Below are positions 1 to 6,419 of a stretch of DNA of 6,536 nt, piece by piece. Position 1 is the stretch's first letter. Every line of letters starts with the position of its first letter. The position numbers and the translations under genes were made by a program. The notes below the pieces were generated by a model. The model was given only the letters and a program-made list of their open reading frames with translations. It did no database searches and was not told the origin of the DNA. Origin of the DNA: an uncultured Eisenbergiella sp. (lineage in GTDB: Bacteria; Bacillota; Clostridia; Lachnospirales; Lachnospiraceae); assembly GCA_948960675.1 (NCBI GenBank), contig CARDPF010000182.1, forward strand, positions 1-6,536, in the 5' to 3' direction.

Positions 1-19
1 ACGTGTGCTCTTCCGATCT
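1..19. other. Illumina TruSeq adapter remnant (not genomic)
   Basis: The first 19 bases, ACGTGTGCTCTTCCGATCT, match the 3' end of the standard TruSeq read-2 primer and are the reverse complement of the read-through adapter that begins AGATCGGAAGAGC. This is a library artefact left at a contig end. Real genomic sequence starts at about base 20. In the minus-strand gene that runs into it, the adapter would translate as a false tail reading DRKSTR. Confidence 0.96.
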
Positions 20-1338
20 GTGAGGTTTCCGTTTTCATCCCATTGGGCGCTAAAACGGCCGCTTTTGACCGCAGCAAAATATTGAGTCTTGTCAAAGGAG
101 GGAATATCCACATATTCGGGGGCCATTTCCAGACCGTTTTCTTCGTAAACCACAATGATACGGCCTTCCTCGACCGCGTTCTCGCTGTCCATTGGAGTCG
201 CTAATAAGACGCCATCCATAGGGGCAGGGGCGTCTTTTGGAAAAGTAAATGTGATCTCTGCCGGGTTGCTTTCCGAGAGGGAACTGCCGTCCTTTTGGGA
301 AAGTGTAAAAGAGCCCTGCGCAAAATCGCCTGAGGCCTGCGTATTGTCCGTGACGGACACGGAAGCAGCTTTCAGCGGAATATAGGTCTCCGGTGTGGCT
401 GTCTGCGGCTGTATATTATCGGAGAATTCCGTAAAATACTGGAGATCCAAAAGATCTACCCTGCCGTCCCCGTTTAAGTCGCAGACGCCTCCCTGTTCCC
501 CTGCTTCAATGGCAGCCGTGATTTTGTCGGCGTCGCTGTGGTCCAGCCTGCCGTCCTGATTGACATCCCCATAAAAAAGCTGCCCGGGGTGCGCGCCGGT
601 AAAGCCCAGTGTTCTGCCCGTGTATAGACGGATCCGGTAGCCTAAGCTTTCCACGCGGATCGTCTGTTCATAGGGAAGATACCCGGTAGCTGTTACCCGG
701 AGGGTATAGTCCCCGGAAGCCAGATCTGTGAATTTTGCCGTTGCAAGTCCGGCTTTTTCCGTATTACGGCTTCCTGCAAGCGTCACGGTCTGCGTGGAAG
801 AACCGTTGAGCATAACCTGAAAATTCTGGTCTTTGCGGACTTCAATTCCTGCCATGATGCAGACTTCCACACAGCCTGCAGGACCTTGGGCTGCGGGCTG
901 TACTACGCAAGAGGGGCTGGCAGCGCCTGACGGCGGGGCAAGGGGCTTGTCCTCGTCAGATGGTGCGGGTTCCTCCTGTGGTACACTTTCGGCAGGAACG
1001 GTTTGGCCATTATCCGTAGCCTCCGTTTGGGGAAAAGCAGTGCTTTGTGTTTCCGCCGCTGTCTGTGAGGGGGCAGTGTCCTGGGCCGTATCGGCCGTTT
1101 GCGGCGAGGATGCGTCAGGTGTTTCCGGCGCCGTTTGGGAGGACGCGGTACTTTGCGTTTCCCCGTCCGCCTGTGATGGTTCTGCGCTTGGCGGCTCGGT
1201 TGTTGGGGGGATTGTGGTCGGTCCTGCCGCCGTCTGTGCCGCCGGTATTTCACTGGCGTAAGCAGGCAGGCCGCCGTAGGAACATATGAGTGCGGCGGCA
1301 AGCATTCCGGCAAAGATCCGGACGGTTCTCTTCTTCAT
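20..1338 (-). CDS. Secreted dockerin type I protein with repeat linker, 3'-truncated
   Basis: The frame is open from ATG 1338 to the contig edge: 439 whole genomic codons, no stop. An AGGAG site at 1348-1352 lies 9 nt before the ATG. Order of parts: signal peptide (basic MKKR start, hydrophobic core about 6-20, likely cleavage after AYA at 28); Pro/Thr/Ser/Glu/Gln-rich linker about 29-150 containing a 12-residue repeat; beta domain about 165-241 resembling carboxypeptidase-regulatory or PEGA folds (AKFTDLASGDYTLRVTATGY); type I dockerin about 256-303; beta-rich region about 320-439 of unknown family. Both dockerin calcium loops are intact: D258, N260, D262, D266, D269 and D287, N289, D291, D295, D298. 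Dockerins normally bind cohesins; no cohesin is visible here, so the partner is unknown. Here the dockerin is internal rather than C-terminal. The protein probably acts outside the cell, as an adhesin or glycan-related surface protein. Its catalytic or binding part may lie in the missing 3' end. Confidence 0.9.
997..1176 (-). repeat. Degenerate 36-bp tandem repeat coding a 12-residue linker unit
   Basis: Inside the dockerin gene, residues 55-114 fall into five consecutive 12-residue units: SQADGETQSTAS, SQTAPETPDASS, PQTADTAQDTAP, SQTAAETQSTAF and PQTEATDNGQTV. The key dipeptide Gln-Thr (Gln-Ala in unit 1) recurs at residues 56, 68, 80, 92 and 104, exactly 12 apart. Units 1 and 4 share ETQSTA. 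The units are diverged in DNA but keep frame and length. This is seen directly. That it is a flexible, extended spacer between the signal peptide and the folded domains is inference. Confidence 0.75.
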
Positions 1339-1359
1339 TGGTAAATTCTCCTGTTCAAT

Positions 1360-1389
1360 GCAGCCGTCTGGACAAGGTCAGGCGGCTGC
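1360..1389 (-). promoter_or_regulatory. Leader hairpin just before the dockerin gene RBS
   Basis: GCAGCCG at 1360-1366 pairs with CGGCTGC at 1383-1389, and the stem extends inward by about 4-5 pairs with one G-U. In the minus direction it ends 7 nt before the AGGAG site (1348-1352) and is not followed by a T run, so it does not look like a terminator for murG. On the plus strand it is followed by only four T and serves no visible gene. It is probably a 5'-leader structure of the dockerin mRNA. Its effect on stability or translation is unknown. Confidence 0.5.
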
Positions 1390-1402
1390 GGTTTTGTCAA
1401 AA

Positions 1403-1433
1403 AATATACGCGGTTAGGGCGTGTTTTTGTAAA
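1403..1433 (-). promoter_or_regulatory. Possible promoter of the dockerin gene
   Basis: On the minus strand, TTTACA (1428-1433) and TATATT (1403-1408) are separated by 19 nt, longer than ideal. Transcription would start near 1396, almost at the base of the leader hairpin, giving a leader of about 58 nt. A nearby TTGACA (1396-1401) lacks a matching -10 box. Read-through from murG is the alternative. Confidence 0.35.
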
Positions 1434-1451
1434 GCAACGGAAGGGAAAGCG

Positions 1452-2525
1452 TTACGGGTTCCCCGTGATTTCATCCAAAAGCTTGATAATCGTGGAAATG
1501 GCATTGGTCTGCCTGCTTTTTCCCATCGCGTCAATATAGGTCTGGCGGGTAAAATAAAGTTCCTGTATTTTCTCCGTCAAAAGGCCGGGTGAGAGATAAT
1601 CTTCGTCTATTACGACCGAAAAGCCCTGCGCCTCGAAGGAGCGGGCATTCAGGATCTGGTCGCCGCGGCTTGCGCCTGCGGAAAGGGGAATCAGAAGGTT
1701 GGGCTTTTTCAAAGCGACCAATTCACAAATGGCATTAGCCCCGGCGCGGGAGACGACCACGTCCGCCATGGCAAACACGTTCTTTAAATCCCCTTTCAGG
1801 TATTCAAACTGCTTATAGCCTTTGGTATTTAACAGTAAATTGTCGATTTTGTCTTTTCCGCAAATGTGCACCACCGAAAAATCCGCAAGGAGCTTGGGCA
1901 AGGCCTCCCGGACGGCCTGGTTGATGGCGACGGAGCCAAGGGAACCGCCGATAACCATCAGTACGGGTTTGGCAGAGTCGAAACCGCACAGTTTATACGC
2001 GGCATCTTTGTTCCCCTTTAGGAGTTCCTCCCGGATGGGGGAACCTGTGAGAACCGCTTTCTCGGCGGGGAGGGAACGCATGGTTTCGGGAAAGTTGCAG
2101 CAAACCTTTCTGGCGACCGGTATACAGATTTTGTTGGCAAGCCCGGGCGTCATATCGGATTCATGAATGACGCAGGGGATTTTTAAGGATGCGGCGGCGC
2201 GCACCACAGGTACCGCCACAAAACCGCCCTTGGAAAAAACCACATCCGGCTGCAGCTGTTTTAAAAGCCTGCGGGCTTCCGAAAATCCCTTCAGGACACG
2301 GAAAGGGTCGGAAAAATTCTTTAAGTCGAAGTAACGGCGGAACTTACCGGTGGCAATTCCGTAATAGGGGATGTCGTAATCCTCCATAAGCCGTTTTTCC
2401 ATGCCCTCGTAGGAGCCGATATAATAAGCCTCGTATCCGCTTTGCGCAAGGCGGGGCAGAAGGGCGATGTTGGGTGTAATATGGCCGGCCGTACCGCCGC
2501 CGGTGAGCACGATTTTTTTCTGCAT
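1452..2525 (-). CDS. murG: MurG, lipid I to lipid II GlcNAc transferase
   Basis: Transfers GlcNAc from UDP-GlcNAc to undecaprenyl-diphospho-MurNAc-pentapeptide (lipid I), making lipid II at the cytoplasmic face of the membrane. The 357 residues match the usual length (about 355). Visible GT-B motifs: glycine loop GGGTAGH 9-15, FSKGG 97-101, HESD 121-124, GSPIR 161-165, glycine loop GGSLGS 193-198, and the donor-binding stretch SRAGANAICE 259-268, followed by Gln290 in RGDQ. The GGGTAGH form and the RGDQ segment are typical of clostridial MurG. The start at 2525 is chosen because the motif-bearing N-terminus begins there and GGGAGG lies 9 nt before it. An open frame upstream to 2666 overlaps the preceding gene and is discarded. 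It follows the TSCPD gene by 16 nt, so the two are probably cotranscribed. It is not beside other division or murein genes here, unlike the classic dcw cluster. Confidence 0.95.
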   Translation of the reverse strand: MQKKIVLTGGGTAGHITPNIALLPRLAQSGYEAYYIGSYEGMEKRLMEDYDIPYYGIATGKFRRYFDLKNFSDPFRVLKGFSEARRLLKQLQPDVVFSKGGFVAVPVVRAAASLKIPCVIHESDMTPGLANKICIPVARKVCCNFPETMRSLPAEKAVLTGSPIREELLKGNKDAAYKLCGFDSAKPVLMVIGGSLGSVAINQAVREALPKLLADFSVVHICGKDKIDNLLLNTKGYKQFEYLKGDLKNVFAMADVVVSRAGANAICELVALKKPNLLIPLSAGASRGDQILNARSFEAQGFSVVIDEDYLSPGLLTEKIQELYFTRQTYIDAMGKSRQTNAISTIIKLLDEITGNP

Positions 2526-2534
2526 GCGAGGATG

Positions 2535-2540
2535 CCTCCC
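2535..2540 (-). promoter_or_regulatory. RBS that fixes the murG start
   Basis: GGGAGG on the minus strand lies 9 nt before ATG 2525 and directly after the TAA of the upstream gene (2542-2544). It supports the short MurG start over the longer frame. Confidence 0.8.
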
Positions 2541-2541
2541 G

Positions 2542-2787
2542 TTACTGGTTTTGAAGGATTTCTTCCAGGGCAAGCGCCAGCTGGTCCGGACAGGATGTGG
2601 GTTTGAAGCCGCATTTGATGCCTTTGAGACGATCAATGGCTTCTTTGGCATCCATGCCTGCCACAAGCTTGGAAATTCCTTTTAAGTTTCCGTTACAGCC
2701 GCCGGTGAAAGCCACTGATTTGATCATGCTTCCGTCCATTTCGATGTCAATGGCGGAAGAACAGGTCCCTTTTGTGCGATATTTCAT
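2542..2787 (-). CDS. Small TSCPD-domain protein (TIGR03905 type)
   Basis: An 81-residue protein with four cysteines at 9, 31, 59 and 66, in the contexts GTCSS, GGCNG, IKCG and TSCPD (64-68). This pattern and length fit the TIGR03905 family of small, uncharacterised TSCPD-domain proteins. The same domain occurs at the C-terminus of some class II ribonucleotide reductases. The four cysteines suggest metal or redox chemistry, but no function is established and I assign none. No signal peptide or membrane segment is visible, so it is cytoplasmic. ATG 2787 is chosen because AAAGGAGG (2796-2803) lies 8 nt before it. A 10-residue extension from a TTG at 2817 is less likely. It is the first gene of a probable two-gene unit with murG; the pairing may be positional rather than functional. 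Confidence 0.9.
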   Translation of the reverse strand: MKYRTKGTCSSAIDIEMDGSMIKSVAFTGGCNGNLKGISKLVAGMDAKEAIDRLKGIKCGFKPTSCPDQLALALEEILQNQ

Positions 2788-2795
2788 TTTGGTTT

Positions 2796-2803
2796 CCTCC
2801 TTT
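2796..2803 (-). promoter_or_regulatory. RBS that fixes the TSCPD protein start
   Basis: AAAGGAGG on the minus strand, 8 nt before ATG 2787, is a near-perfect Shine-Dalgarno match. It lies inside any longer version of the reading frame, which argues for the 81-residue form. Confidence 0.8.
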
Positions 2804-2835
2804 GTCATTTCCTGCAATAATCTGTCATGATTCCG

Positions 2836-2864
2836 ATTATAACAGTTTTCCCGTAAAAAATAAA
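2836..2864 (-). promoter_or_regulatory. Promoter of the TSCPD-murG unit (extended -10)
   Basis: On the minus strand a perfect TATAAT (2836-2841) is preceded by TGT, giving an extended -10 of the TGnTATAAT form. A weak -35, TTTATT (2859-2864), sits 17 nt upstream in an A/T-rich tract. Transcription would start near 2829, leaving a leader of about 41 nt before ATG 2787. Confidence 0.65.
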
Positions 2865-2900
2865 GGCGGAAAATGTAAATTGACCGCGACCCTTCGGGGA

Positions 2901-2929
2901 TTGTCTGCGGCAGGCAGCGGATTTATACT
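2901..2929 (+). promoter_or_regulatory. Promoter of the membrane protein gene
   Basis: TTGTCT (2901-2906) and TATACT (2924-2929) are separated by an ideal 17 nt. The predicted start is near 2936, about 50 nt before ATG 2987. It diverges from the minus-strand promoter, with the two -35 boxes about 36 nt apart. Confidence 0.55.
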
Positions 2930-2986
2930 AAAGGTATCGCCGGTATGGGCAGGGAAGGCGGATCACCGGGGATAGGAGGATGGTAT

Positions 2987-3709
2987 ATGCAGGCTTTCAT
3001 AAAGGGACATGCCTTCTTTTTCGGAACGGCGATGTCATTCTTATTATTAAGTATTTTATGCAGGTTTATGACAGGTGTTCTGCTGAAAAAACTGATCAAA
3101 GAGGCGGAAAATATGTCGGCAACCAACAATAAGCTGCTTAGGCAGTGCAAGCTCAAGTTCCAGAACTGCTATGAACTAAATGACGGCGTTGTGAATGTGG
3201 CCGTGTTCGTGGGAAAATTTATGCAGAATATCCGGCTGGCCGGGTGCAGCCTGCGGATGCTGGGACAGGTTTCAGGACAGCTGCTTTTGCTTTCCGTTTT
3301 CGCGGAAGGAACCGGGGCCTGCCTGGGAATTGTCCACGGGGAAACGCTGGGGGATGTGCTGCCCTACTATTTGTTTGCCTTTTTATCCCTTTATCTGTAT
3401 TTTAGCGTATCCGGCTTGGTGGATGTGCAGGGAAAACGGGCGATGCTGGAAACTACCATTATAGATTTTTTGGAAAACAGGATGTCCGGGCGCATTTTGG
3501 GGGTAAAAAGGGACAGCGAATATCTGGATATGGTAGAGGAACAGGCGCTGGAGGCGGCAGGGAAAAAGACAACGGACGGCGCCGTACAAAACCAAGACGC
3601 CGGGACGGATGGAGGCGAAAAGGACGTGGAAGATGCGGAGGGAAACGAAGCGGGTAAGACGAGGCAAAAAGGGGAATTGGAGGAACTTTTAGGGGAATTT
3701 TTGGCTTGA
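2987..3709 (+). CDS. Membrane protein of unknown function with acidic C-tail
   Basis: I do not recognise a named family. It has 240 residues. Hydrophobic segments at about 8-28, 92-113 and 124-145 suggest three membrane passes. Lys/Arg-rich sequence after the first pass (34-59) suggests that loop and the C-terminal tail face the cytoplasm. The loop holds a Cys-X6-Cys pair (C54, C61) within RQCKLKFQNCYELNDG. The tail (about 176-226) is rich in Glu, Asp, Gly and Lys and probably disordered. It ends in a short amphipathic helix, ELEELLGEFLA. From memory, similar hypothetical proteins occur in Lachnospiraceae, but I cannot check this. ATG 2987 is chosen because AGGAGG (2974-2979) lies 7 nt before it. 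An upstream in-frame ATG at 2945 lacks this site and would add a non-hydrophobic stretch. pgi follows 78 nt later on the same strand. Confidence 0.85.
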   Translation: MQAFIKGHAFFFGTAMSFLLLSILCRFMTGVLLKKLIKEAENMSATNNKLLRQCKLKFQNCYELNDGVVNVAVFVGKFMQNIRLAGCSLRMLGQVSGQLLLLSVFAEGTGACLGIVHGETLGDVLPYYLFAFLSLYLYFSVSGLVDVQGKRAMLETTIIDFLENRMSGRILGVKRDSEYLDMVEEQALEAAGKKTTDGAVQNQDAGTDGGEKDVEDAEGNEAGKTRQKGELEELLGEFLA

Positions 3710-3734
3710 AATCATCCGGCAACTTTGTTACACT
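3706..3734 (+). promoter_or_regulatory. Promoter of pgi, overlapping the upstream stop codon
   Basis: TTGAAA (3706-3711) and TACACT (3729-3734) are 17 nt apart, with TGT just before the -10 giving an extended -10. The -35 box contains the TGA stop codon (3707-3709) of the membrane protein gene. pgi can therefore be transcribed on its own, with a leader of about 47 nt, in addition to any read-through. Confidence 0.6.
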
Positions 3735-3787
3735 AAAGCCAGTAATCCTGCCGTAGACGACCAGCGGGAACCAAAGGAGGATAAAAG

Positions 3788-5134
3788 ATGAGCAAGGTAA
3801 CGTTTGACTACAGCAAGGCGGCTCCCTTTGTCGCAGCGCACGAAGTGGAGAATATCAAAAAAGCGGCCTTGGACGCGAAGGATTTACTGGTGGCAAAGAC
3901 CGGCGCAGGCAATGATTTTCTGGGCTGGATTGACTTGCCGGTGGATTATGATAAGGAAGAGTTTGCCCGCATCAAGCAGGCGGCCAAAAAGATTCAGGAG
4001 GATTCCGAAGTGCTGGTAGTCATCGGCATCGGCGGTTCCTATCTGGGGGCGCGGGCGGCCATCGAATTTCTGCGCCACAGCTTTTACAATACCGTGGATC
4101 CCAAAATCCGCAGGACTCCCGAAATTTATTTCGCGGGGAACTCCATCAGTTCCACCTATATTAAGCATTTGCTGGATGTGATCGGGGACAGGGATTTTTC
4201 CATCAATATGATCTCCAAATCGGGAACCACCACGGAACCGGCCATCGCTTTCCGTGTGTTTAAGGCGAAGCTGGAGGCAAAATACGGCAAGGAAGAGGCG
4301 GCGAAGCGGATTTATGCCACCACCGATAAGGCGCGGGGGGCTTTGAAGAAGGTTGCGGACGAAGAGGGCTATGAGACGTTTGTGGTGCCGGATGATGTGG
4401 GCGGCCGTTTCAGTGTCTTGACGGCGGTGGGCCTGCTTCCCATTGCAGTCAGCGGTGCGGACATCGACAAGCTGATGGAAGGTGCGGCAAGCGGCAGGCA
4501 GATGGCATTGGAAGCGCCGTTTGAGGAAAACGATGCCGTACAGTATGCGGCTTTGCGTAATATCATGCTGAAAAAGGGGAAGGGCGTGGAGATCCTTGCC
4601 AACTATGAACCGGGCGTTCATTATGTTTCGGAGTGGTGGAAACAGCTCTACGGCGAGAGCGAGGGCAAGGACCAGCGCGGGATTTTCCCCGCAAGCGTGG
4701 ATTTGACGACCGACCTGCATTCCATGGGACAGTTCATTCAGGACGGCGCACGCATCATGTTCGAGACGGTTATTGATGTGGAGGCTTCCCGGGAAGAAAT
4801 CGTGATCGGAGAGGAGCCGGTGGATTTGGACGGTTTAAATTATCTGGCCGGGAAAAATGTGGATTTTGTCAATAAGAGCGCGATGAACGGCACGATTTTG
4901 GCGCATACGGACGGACAGGTTCCCAACTTTATGGTGCATGTGCCAGAAGTCAACGAGTTTTATTTGGGACAGCTGTTCTACTTCTTTGAATTTGCCTGCG
5001 GCGTGAGCGGATATATGCTGGGCGTGAACCCGTTTAACCAGCCGGGGGTGGAAAGCTATAAGAAGAATATGTTCGCACTGCTGGGCAAGCCCGGTTATGA
5101 GGAGCAGAGGGAAGCGTTGTTAAAGCGCCTGTAA
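3788..5134 (+). CDS. pgi: Glucose-6-phosphate isomerase
   Basis: Interconverts glucose 6-phosphate and fructose 6-phosphate in the cytoplasm, at the entry of glycolysis and in gluconeogenesis. The 448 residues fit the short Firmicutes form (about 450) rather than the roughly 550-residue enterobacterial form. Visible motifs: sugar-phosphate-binding GIGGSYLGA 80-88, SKSGTTTE 143-150, the PGI signature around GGRFS 205-209, [13 protein letters not shown] 286-298, HSMGQ 311-315 and the C-terminal signature [12 protein letters not shown] 414-425. Glu290, His311 and Lys425 match the expected catalytic residues of the family, so it should be active. AAAGGAGG (3773-3780) lies 7 nt before the ATG. Its own promoter is predicted at the end of the preceding gene, and a strong terminator follows. 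The frame is intact. Confidence 0.98.
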   Translation: MSKVTFDYSKAAPFVAAHEVENIKKAALDAKDLLVAKTGAGNDFLGWIDLPVDYDKEEFARIKQAAKKIQEDSEVLVVIGIGGSYLGARAAIEFLRHSFYNTVDPKIRRTPEIYFAGNSISSTYIKHLLDVIGDRDFSINMISKSGTTTEPAIAFRVFKAKLEAKYGKEEAAKRIYATTDKARGALKKVADEEGYETFVVPDDVGGRFSVLTAVGLLPIAVSGADIDKLMEGAASGRQMALEAPFEENDAVQYAALRNIMLKKGKGVEILANYEPGVHYVSEWWKQLYGESEGKDQRGIFPASVDLTTDLHSMGQFIQDGARIMFETVIDVEASREEIVIGEEPVDLDGLNYLAGKNVDFVNKSAMNGTILAHTDGQVPNFMVHVPEVNEFYLGQLFYFFEFACGVSGYMLGVNPFNQPGVESYKKNMFALLGKPGYEEQREALLKRL

Positions 5135-5170
5135 GAGGCAAAAGAGAGGTAACGGCGGTTACAAGTGGTG

Positions 5171-5208
5171 AAAACGGCAGGGCAGGGAAAAGGCGGCCCT
5201 GCCGTTTT
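5171..5208 (+). terminator. Rho-independent terminator after pgi
   Basis: AAAACGGCAGGGC (5171-5183) is perfectly complementary to GCCCTGCCGTTTT (5196-5208), with a 12-nt loop. The GC-rich 9-bp core followed by TTTT, 36 nt after the pgi stop codon, is typical of an intrinsic terminator. The T run is short, so some read-through into the GH88 gene is possible. A second small hairpin (GCCCG 5209-5213 with CGGGC 5221-5225) abuts it. Confidence 0.85.
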
Positions 5209-5255
5209 GCCCGTGGAAGCCGGGCAAAGAGGAAAAGGGAGAAGGGGAGGAGCCT

Positions 5256-6419
5256 ATGTATTTTACTGAGATGCCGGTGATATCGGCGGAGGAGATCGGG
5301 GAAGGACTGCATTTTGCTGCGGAGCAGGTTTTGCGCAATTTGCCGGAGTTTACACAGCAGTTTCAAAAAGCGTATAGCGAGGGGGGATTTTACAGGCCGA
5401 CGCCAAACGTAGACTGGACGACCGGGTTTTGGACGGGAGAAATCTGGCTTGCCTATGAATACTGCAGGGACGAGCGCCTGCGGCAGGCGGGGGATATCCA
5501 GATCGACAGTTTTTTGGAGCGGATCAATCAAAAAATAGAAGTGGATCATCATGACATGGGATTTTTGTATTCCCCGTCCTGTGTGGCGGGCTACAAGCTG
5601 ACCGGAAATCCCAAGGGCCGGGAGGCGGCCATAAAGGCTGCGGACCAGCTGATTTCCAGATACCACCCGGTTGGCGAGTTTATTCAGGCCTGGGGGCCGA
5701 TGAACGCTCCGGAAAATTACAGGCTGATTATCGACTGCCTGTTGAATCTGCCGCTTTTGTATTGGGCCTCTGGGGAAACAGGGGACGAAAAGTACCGGGA
5801 AATTGCGGAGAAGCACATTCATACGGCGGTGAAAAATGTCATCCGGGAGGATTTTTCCACCTGGCATACGTTCTTTTTTAACATGGAAACGGGGGAACCG
5901 GACCATGGCGCAACCTGTCAGGGCTACCGGGACGGTTCTGCCTGGGCCAGGGGACAGGCCTGGGGGATCTACGGCTGTGCGCTGGCCTATAAGTACACGG
6001 GGAGAAAAGAGTACATTTCCGTTTTCAAGGGTGTGACGGATTATTTCCTTGCCCATCTGCCCAGGGACATGGTTCCTTTCTGGGATCTGGAATTTACGGA
6101 CGGCGACGACCAGCCCCGCGATTCCTCTTCCGCGTCCATCGCCGCCTGCGGTATGCTGGAAATGGCAAAATATATGGAAAAGGAGGATGCCCAAGTATAC
6201 CGGAAATATGCCATGCAGATCATGAAGTCGGTTTACGATAACTATGCGGTCAAAGATCCCAAGACCTCCAACGGACTGGTGCTGCACAGCACCTACTCCA
6301 ACCGTTCCCCCTATAATACCTGCAACCATTGCGGCGTGGATGAATGCAACATTTGGGGAGACTATTTTTACATGGAAGCGCTGACCAGACTGCAAAAAGA
6401 CTGGATATTATACTGGTAA
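5256..6419 (+). CDS. GH88 unsaturated glucuronyl hydrolase
   Basis: Expected to remove the 4,5-unsaturated uronic acid from the non-reducing end of oligosaccharides released by polysaccharide lyases (glycosaminoglycans, or plant or microbial uronate polymers). The 387 residues cover a full (alpha/alpha)6-barrel. Visible motifs: VDWTTGFWTGEIWLAYE 52-68, DHHDMGF 97-103, IIDCLLNLPLL 158-168 and YRDGSAWARGQAWGIYG 224-240. Asp100 and Asp160 correspond by motif and spacing to the catalytic pair described for Bacillus UGL (Asp88, Asp149). There is no signal peptide, so it acts in the cytoplasm on imported oligosaccharides. A purine-rich RBS (GGGGAGG, 5244-5250) lies 5 nt before the ATG. The C-terminal part has an unusual cluster, CNHCGVDEC (356-364). 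No lyase, transporter or regulator is in view, so the exact substrate cannot be told. No clear promoter lies between the pgi terminator and this gene. Confidence 0.93.
   Translation: MYFTEMPVISAEEIGEGLHFAAEQVLRNLPEFTQQFQKAYSEGGFYRPTPNVDWTTGFWTGEIWLAYEYCRDERLRQAGDIQIDSFLERINQKIEVDHHDMGFLYSPSCVAGYKLTGNPKGREAAIKAADQLISRYHPVGEFIQAWGPMNAPENYRLIIDCLLNLPLLYWASGETGDEKYREIAEKHIHTAVKNVIREDFSTWHTFFFNMETGEPDHGATCQGYRDGSAWARGQAWGIYGCALAYKYTGRKEYISVFKGVTDYFLAHLPRDMVPFWDLEFTDGDDQPRDSSSASIAACGMLEMAKYMEKEDAQVYRKYAMQIMKSVYDNYAVKDPKTSNGLVLHSTYSNRSPYNTCNHCGVDECNIWGDYFYMEALTRLQKDWILYW

Noticed and set aside
833..1313. Low-complexity frames on both strands over the linker region
   Set aside because: The Ser/Gly/Ala/Val-rich plus frame and the Arg/Pro-rich minus frame are out-of-register readings of the repeat linker in the dockerin gene, which has the signal peptide, RBS and domains.
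1360..1389. Hairpin read as a terminator of murG
   Set aside because: In the minus direction it is followed by ATTGAACAGGAG, not by a T run, and it lies immediately before the dockerin gene RBS.
2526..2666. 47-residue N-terminal extension of MurG
   Set aside because: It begins at a TTG, overlaps the TSCPD gene in another frame, and the MurG family N-terminus starts at the ATG at 2525, which has its own RBS.
2980..2982. ATG directly after AGGAGG, upstream of the membrane protein gene
   Set aside because: It is out of frame with the membrane protein and touches the RBS with no spacing. The ATG at 2987 has correct spacing.
3884..4720. Minus-strand open frame (278 codons) inside pgi
   Set aside because: Fully antisense to well-conserved pgi motifs, with composition typical of a shadow frame.
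5149..5162. Small inverted repeat GTAAC-ggcg-GTTAC after pgi
   Set aside because: A 5-bp stem is too short to support an operator or terminator call, and the stronger hairpin lies just downstream.
5034..6395. Long minus-strand open frame (453 codons) opposite GH88 and the end of pgi
   Set aside because: It spans the 3' end of pgi, the terminator and GH88, has no RBS-supported start and no recognisable domain. The plus strand encodes clear family motifs. It is a GC-driven antisense shadow.
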